The position numbers were made by a program, and so were the translations under genes. A stretch of DNA of 64,000 bases from Riptortus pedestris (Eukaryota > Arthropoda > Insecta > Hemiptera > Alydidae), in contig CM032228.1 of assembly GCA_019009955.1 (NCBI GenBank), forward strand, positions 132,408,001 to 132,472,000, in the 5' to 3' direction. Below, piece by piece: positions 56,743-64,000 of this stretch. The notes beneath the pieces were generated by a model. That model was given only the letters and a program-made list of their open reading frames with translations, made no database searches and was not told where the DNA came from. Within the stretch, counting starts at the first letter, position 1, and the number at the start of each line of letters is the position of its first letter.

Positions 56743-58190
56743 TAGATAGATAGATAGATATTTTATTGGATGATGTTTACAATCATGTTGCCAAGAGTCT
56801 GGCCAATCACTGTTAGTGTGGTTTTTAATATAATATAACATATTAAAAAATGTTTAAATAAAAATAATAATATTTTCTAAAGTTCAAATTAACAGCATAT
56901 ACATTGGTATGTAATATAATATAAATACTAATCTATATAATTATAATACTTAATTCAATAAATCATAATTTAATGTAAATGTAGATTAAATATATGTTGT
57001 TTTAAGGTCTAAATAAAGATCAGTTTTCTGATATATAAAAATAACATAATTCTTCTCTAAGATTTATAACAAACAGAATAATAATAATAATAAGTATTTT
57101 TGTATGTAATAAATAGTTGCCGATTATTGTTGTTCAAGCATCCCCATAAAAATAATAAAATTCTTTCTTTAATACTGTTAACTTTGATAAGAAACAGAAA
57201 ACCTCATTAACTTTATTTTCACTGTTGTAATCCAAAATGTTTACCAATGATAGGTATTCCCTTTGAGGCACTATATATTTGTCAAGGAATTTTACCCTGT
57301 GTGATGTAAAACCGTGGCAATACAATAGTAAATGATTCAAATGTAGATACATATATTTTTGGCACCATTTACATACCTCTTCAGTTTTTATAATGTGAGC
57401 CATGTTTTTATATAATAATTTTAGATATTCAGAAGACGAAATCCTTATTTGACTGATTAGTTTTATTTTATTTATGTTTGTGTGAAATGTTAAATAATTT
57501 TCGGGGAGAGAGTTGTTAAAATTACAAATACTTCTATAGATTCGGCTGTAACTGGAGTTATCAAAATCTATCAACATCAATGGAATGGAGATGGTTTATA
57601 ATTGTTTCAATGATTGTATTCTTGTTGGCTAGCAAAGTTTGTTGGTCTAAAGATTCGAAAAAATATTCTTCAACATAATTATTTTATTTGAGACACCCAA
57701 TTATATTTTATGTCACTTTTTCTTATTTTGTAATCTAAGGATTTTAAGAAAACATCTTTTTGGTAGTTTGTGATCAGGCTTTGAGAGCAGTTTTACACAG
57801 AAATTAATAATTTTCTTAATAATAACTACCTTTAAGTGAGTGACCAGTTTCCAAACGGACTATGTAATTCGGGGTACTTCTTGGCGAAGAATACAAATAT
57901 TTTTAGAACCTCAGCTGTACAGATTCAACAAGGTCCAAATAAATTAGAGCCCAAATCTCTGTTCCATAAAGAAGAGTAGATGGGTCCACTGAATCAAACA
58001 GGGCTATTCTTGCTTCCCAGGAATCACTCTTTCCTCTTTCCAGTATTTCCCTAATGCTTTTCACATTTGATCTCTGGCTGAAATGAACTACCGCTTTAGA
58101 AAATCTTCCTGATGAGGAAAAAGACACTCCAAGGTTTGTGTAGGTTTTAGTGTACTCCAGTTCTTTATCCTGTCAGTACAGAGGTTTCAG
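56743..58190 (-). pseudogene. 5'-truncated non-LTR retrotransposon (C-terminal ORF2 and 3' tail)
   Basis: Reading on the minus strand: ELEYTKTYTNLGVSFSSSGRF (RT thumb entry), then LFDSVDPSTLLYGTEIWALI and YLDLVESVQLRF. After a single stop at 57900-57902, in frame, comes RSTPNYIVRLETGHSLK. Further on is a zinc-knuckle-like C-x2-C...H...C (CKWCQKYMYLHLNHLLLYC, about 57330-57390). These are the conserved C-terminal parts of Jockey/CR1-type ORF2 proteins. The 3' UTR ends CATCCAATAAAATATC and a (TATC)n tail at 56743-56760, marking the true 3' end. The palm (YADD) is upstream of the truncation and absent. Several stops show it is dead. Confidence 0.7.
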
Positions 58191-58261
58191 TTTTACCAGG
58201 AAGTTTACCTATTACATTAATTCCTTGGTCAATTTCCATTCCCTATCTCTTTGAAGTCCTC

Positions 58262-59565
58262 AGTTGAACCCATTTACTACCAGTTACCAGTGGCACAAGA
58301 GGATATCCCCTAAGCTGCGGTCATCACTCCCTTTGGCCTTTCTGAATTATTGGTTATGTGCTTCGAACTCCGTAACGCCCCTCAGACGTTCTAGGTCTTA
58401 TCCTCGCATTACCATACGTCTTCGTCTTCCTGGACGGCATACTGGTCGCTCCAGCATCAGAGGACGAGCATCGACCCCTTGAAGAAGTCGTCAGGCTACT
58501 TAGTCAAAATTGACTCAATATCAACCCACAAATATTGGAGTTTTGCAAACCTCAGGTATAATTTCTTGGGTTCCTTATCAACTCCTAGAGCATCAAACCG
58601 CTCCTAGGAAGGTATACCAAATCGCCAATTTTCCCCGCCCTACCACTAAAGGTCATCTTCGGCACTTTTAAGAGATAATTAACTTTTACCGAATAAGTCT
58701 CCCTAAAGCAGCAGAAATATAAAGCTCATCGGGAACAATACGAACGACAGCACGCCCTAGTGCTCCGTCAAGCACTTCAGGTCACTGGTCAAATGTTAGG
58801 AGTTTAGTATCCTCAAGGACCATAAGGCTCAAGTGTATTCCTTCTACCAGAAGTTGGAGACAGCCACATCAATGAGAATTTGCTATGTGAACTTCATTAG
58901 CCAATTCACTAGCGATATTCTTCACGTCTCTGGTGAGGAAAACAAGGTGGCCGACGCCCTCTCGCGGTTGGAGGAGATAAACAGACCAGACGAAATGAGG
59001 AACATCGTCCAAGCCCAGCAGGATGATCCTTCCATTCCAGAGCTCCATAGTAGCCCCAGCCTGAAGTTTAAGTTGATCGAGCTTCCTCACTTGGATAAGC
59101 CACTTCTCATCCTGGTGTTCGCGGGACTCGGCGTCTCATATCCCAGCTGTATTTTTGGTCGCAAGCATGAATACCGACCGTGCGACTTGGATCCAGTCGC
59201 TTGCCAACGCTCCAATATCCACCTCCATACTGTGACTCCCCCAGGTGCCTTTGCTCTAATTGGCTGATTTGAAGATGTCCACGTTAACCACATAATTAGA
59301 CCTCTGCGATATTGCCTCACCATGGTTGACAAGTACTCCCACAGACCGGCCGGAAGCCGAACCTCTCGAGGGCATTTCAGCGACAACCGTCACCACCGCC
59401 CTCTACCCAGCATGGATTAGCAGGTTTGGTGTATCAGCTAGGATCACCACGGATCAAGGTCGGCAGTTCGAGGGCGAGTTTTTCACGCGACTCCTACACC
59501 TCCTCGGACCGCCAGCTGTCGTATTTTTAGTAACTAACAGAAAGATGGCCTGCCAGACATGATTT
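58262..59565 (+). pseudogene. Ty3/gypsy retrotransposon pol relic (RT, RNase H, integrase)
   Basis: The order of domains is intact but the frame is broken repeatedly. RT begins near 58270 (YYQLPVAQEDIP, AAVITPFG), then LRNAPQTF. After a frameshift comes VFLDGILVAPASEDEH (about 58420), where the second Asp of the catalytic box is Gly. Next, after a stop, is a FLGFL segment. The RNase H C-terminus is FISQFTSDILHVSGEENKVA with DALSRLEEI (58890-58985). Integrase follows with CQRSNIHLHTVTPPGAF, CLTMVDKYS and, after a frame change, FGVSARITTDQGRQFEGEFF (about 59425-59490). The first catalytic Asp of integrase is replaced (HVN). GC content is far above the surroundings, as usual for transposon coding DNA. 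No LTRs were seen on either side. Non-functional. Confidence 0.8.
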
Positions 59566-59972
59566 TCGATTTTGATGCCATTGTTCTTAGAATGACCTGG
59601 AACTGACAACAATTATCTACTATCAACTATTGATAATAGAATATCAAGCCATTCTGTTGAATTTATATATATTTGTTATGTAAGAATACTGAAAAAGGAA
59701 TCTTCTTACGTTTCGTATATTTTATACTAAAAAACAATAAAATACGTATTCTGAAAGGAAGAAAAAAATCTTGTATTAATTTCATTTATATTGCTTTTTG
59801 CATAAATATTTTCTGTCTGATTTGAAATATGTTCCTACTTATGGACTCCTGTGCGTTAAATTTAAATTAGACGATGCAAACAATGATGCTCCGCGTTGAT
59901 AGTAAACCTTAAATTGTTCTGTAATAAACCGTTAGGAAGGAATGTCTGGAGAGGAGGTTGTGGGGAGGGGAG
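59566..59972. other. Intergenic DNA upstream of alpha-tubulin
   Basis: AT-rich, then a purine-rich GGAGAGGAGG...GGGGAGGGG tract (59949-59970) next to the TATA box. That tract may be a GAGA- or Sp1-like promoter element. Confidence 0.4.
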
Positions 59973-59980
59973 TATAAAAG
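59973..59980 (+). promoter_or_regulatory. TATA box of the alpha-tubulin gene
   Basis: TATAAAAG lies 127 bp upstream of the ATG's first intron region. A start site about 30 bp downstream (about 60003-60010) would give an about 100-nt 5' UTR. A palindromic E-box CACGTG follows at 59982-59987. The 5' UTR holds a pyrimidine tract (60055-60073). Confidence 0.7.
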
Positions 59981-60106
59981 CCACGTGAACAGATTTTAAC
60001 CGCTATATGTTCCAGGAGTTACCGTCATATCAACTTCTGAGCAGTCTTTGACGTTTTTTTCTCTCTCTTTTTTATTACTTAGACCTTAAAGCTATTTCTG
60101 ACAAAA

Positions 60107-63963
<3,857 letters not shown>

Positions 63964-64000
63964 TAGCAAAAAAACTGCAAATCAATAAAATTGTCGTTAT

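Noticed and set aside
58869..59386. Minus-strand ORFs over the gypsy relic
   Set aside because: They are antisense shadows of the RNase H and integrase coding frames on the plus strand.

Overview
The window is animal nuclear DNA: AT-rich, intron-containing, full of microsatellites and transposon relics, with very little coding sequence. A TATA-driven alpha-tubulin gene whose first intron directly follows the start codon, a P5B-type ATPase (ATP13A family) exon pair, tRNA-derived SINEs, Ty3/gypsy, Penelope-like and non-LTR relics, and Helitrons together suggest an arthropod or related invertebrate, with a crustacean such as a copepod plausible. The species cannot be fixed from the sequence.

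Two real genes are supported. (1) On the minus strand, the first two coding exons found of an ATP13A2/3-like transporter lie at 22401-22490 and 8362-8529. They are in the same phase, have good splice sites and are separated by a 13.9-kb intron filled with mobile DNA. The rest of that gene should lie left of the window. (2) On the plus strand, an alpha-tubulin gene starts at 60107 with a TATA box at 59973. Its coding segments are 60107-60109, 62528-62750 and 63611-63912 (176 residues), and it continues past the right edge. A third possible exon (41638-41901, minus) is unidentified.

The rest is mostly interspersed repeats. One family dominates, with about 20 recognisable 5' ends and 18 recognisable 3' ends by eye. 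It begins near GTCCGTCACGCAGG with a small hairpin, carries the subterminal inverted repeat AGCAGATTTCCC at both ends, ends in a perfect 20-bp palindrome followed by TGCTAA, and carries a (TA)n microsatellite at one fixed internal position in most copies. This architecture matches non-autonomous Helentron-type elements (HINE/DINE-1-like), and it is called the HINE-like family here. Copies occur head-to-tail and nested inside each other.

Other families: Helitrons with a 3' hairpin plus CTAGT (16440-17779, 17850-18126, 28262-28953, 30716-31945); a tRNA-derived SINE (about ten copies); two solo LTRs with target-site duplications (2493-3092 and 42956-43542) plus LTR fragments; a Penelope-like reverse transcriptase relic (402-960); a non-LTR element with ORF1, endonuclease and RT remnants (31950-34760); a 5'-truncated non-LTR copy with a (TATC)n tail (56743-58190); and a decayed Ty3/gypsy pol (58262-59565). 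An inverted-repeat element at 13393-13754 contains a hammerhead-ribozyme-like core. A 222-bp near-perfect palindrome lies at 14503-14724.

Layout: 1-22400 is the ATPase locus and its repeat-filled intron. 22500-31950 is HINE/Helitron country. 31950-35300 holds the non-LTR element. 35300-56500 is HINE/SINE/LTR mosaic with long unassigned AT-rich stretches. 56700-59570 is a block of retroelement pol relics. 59970 to the end is alpha-tubulin.
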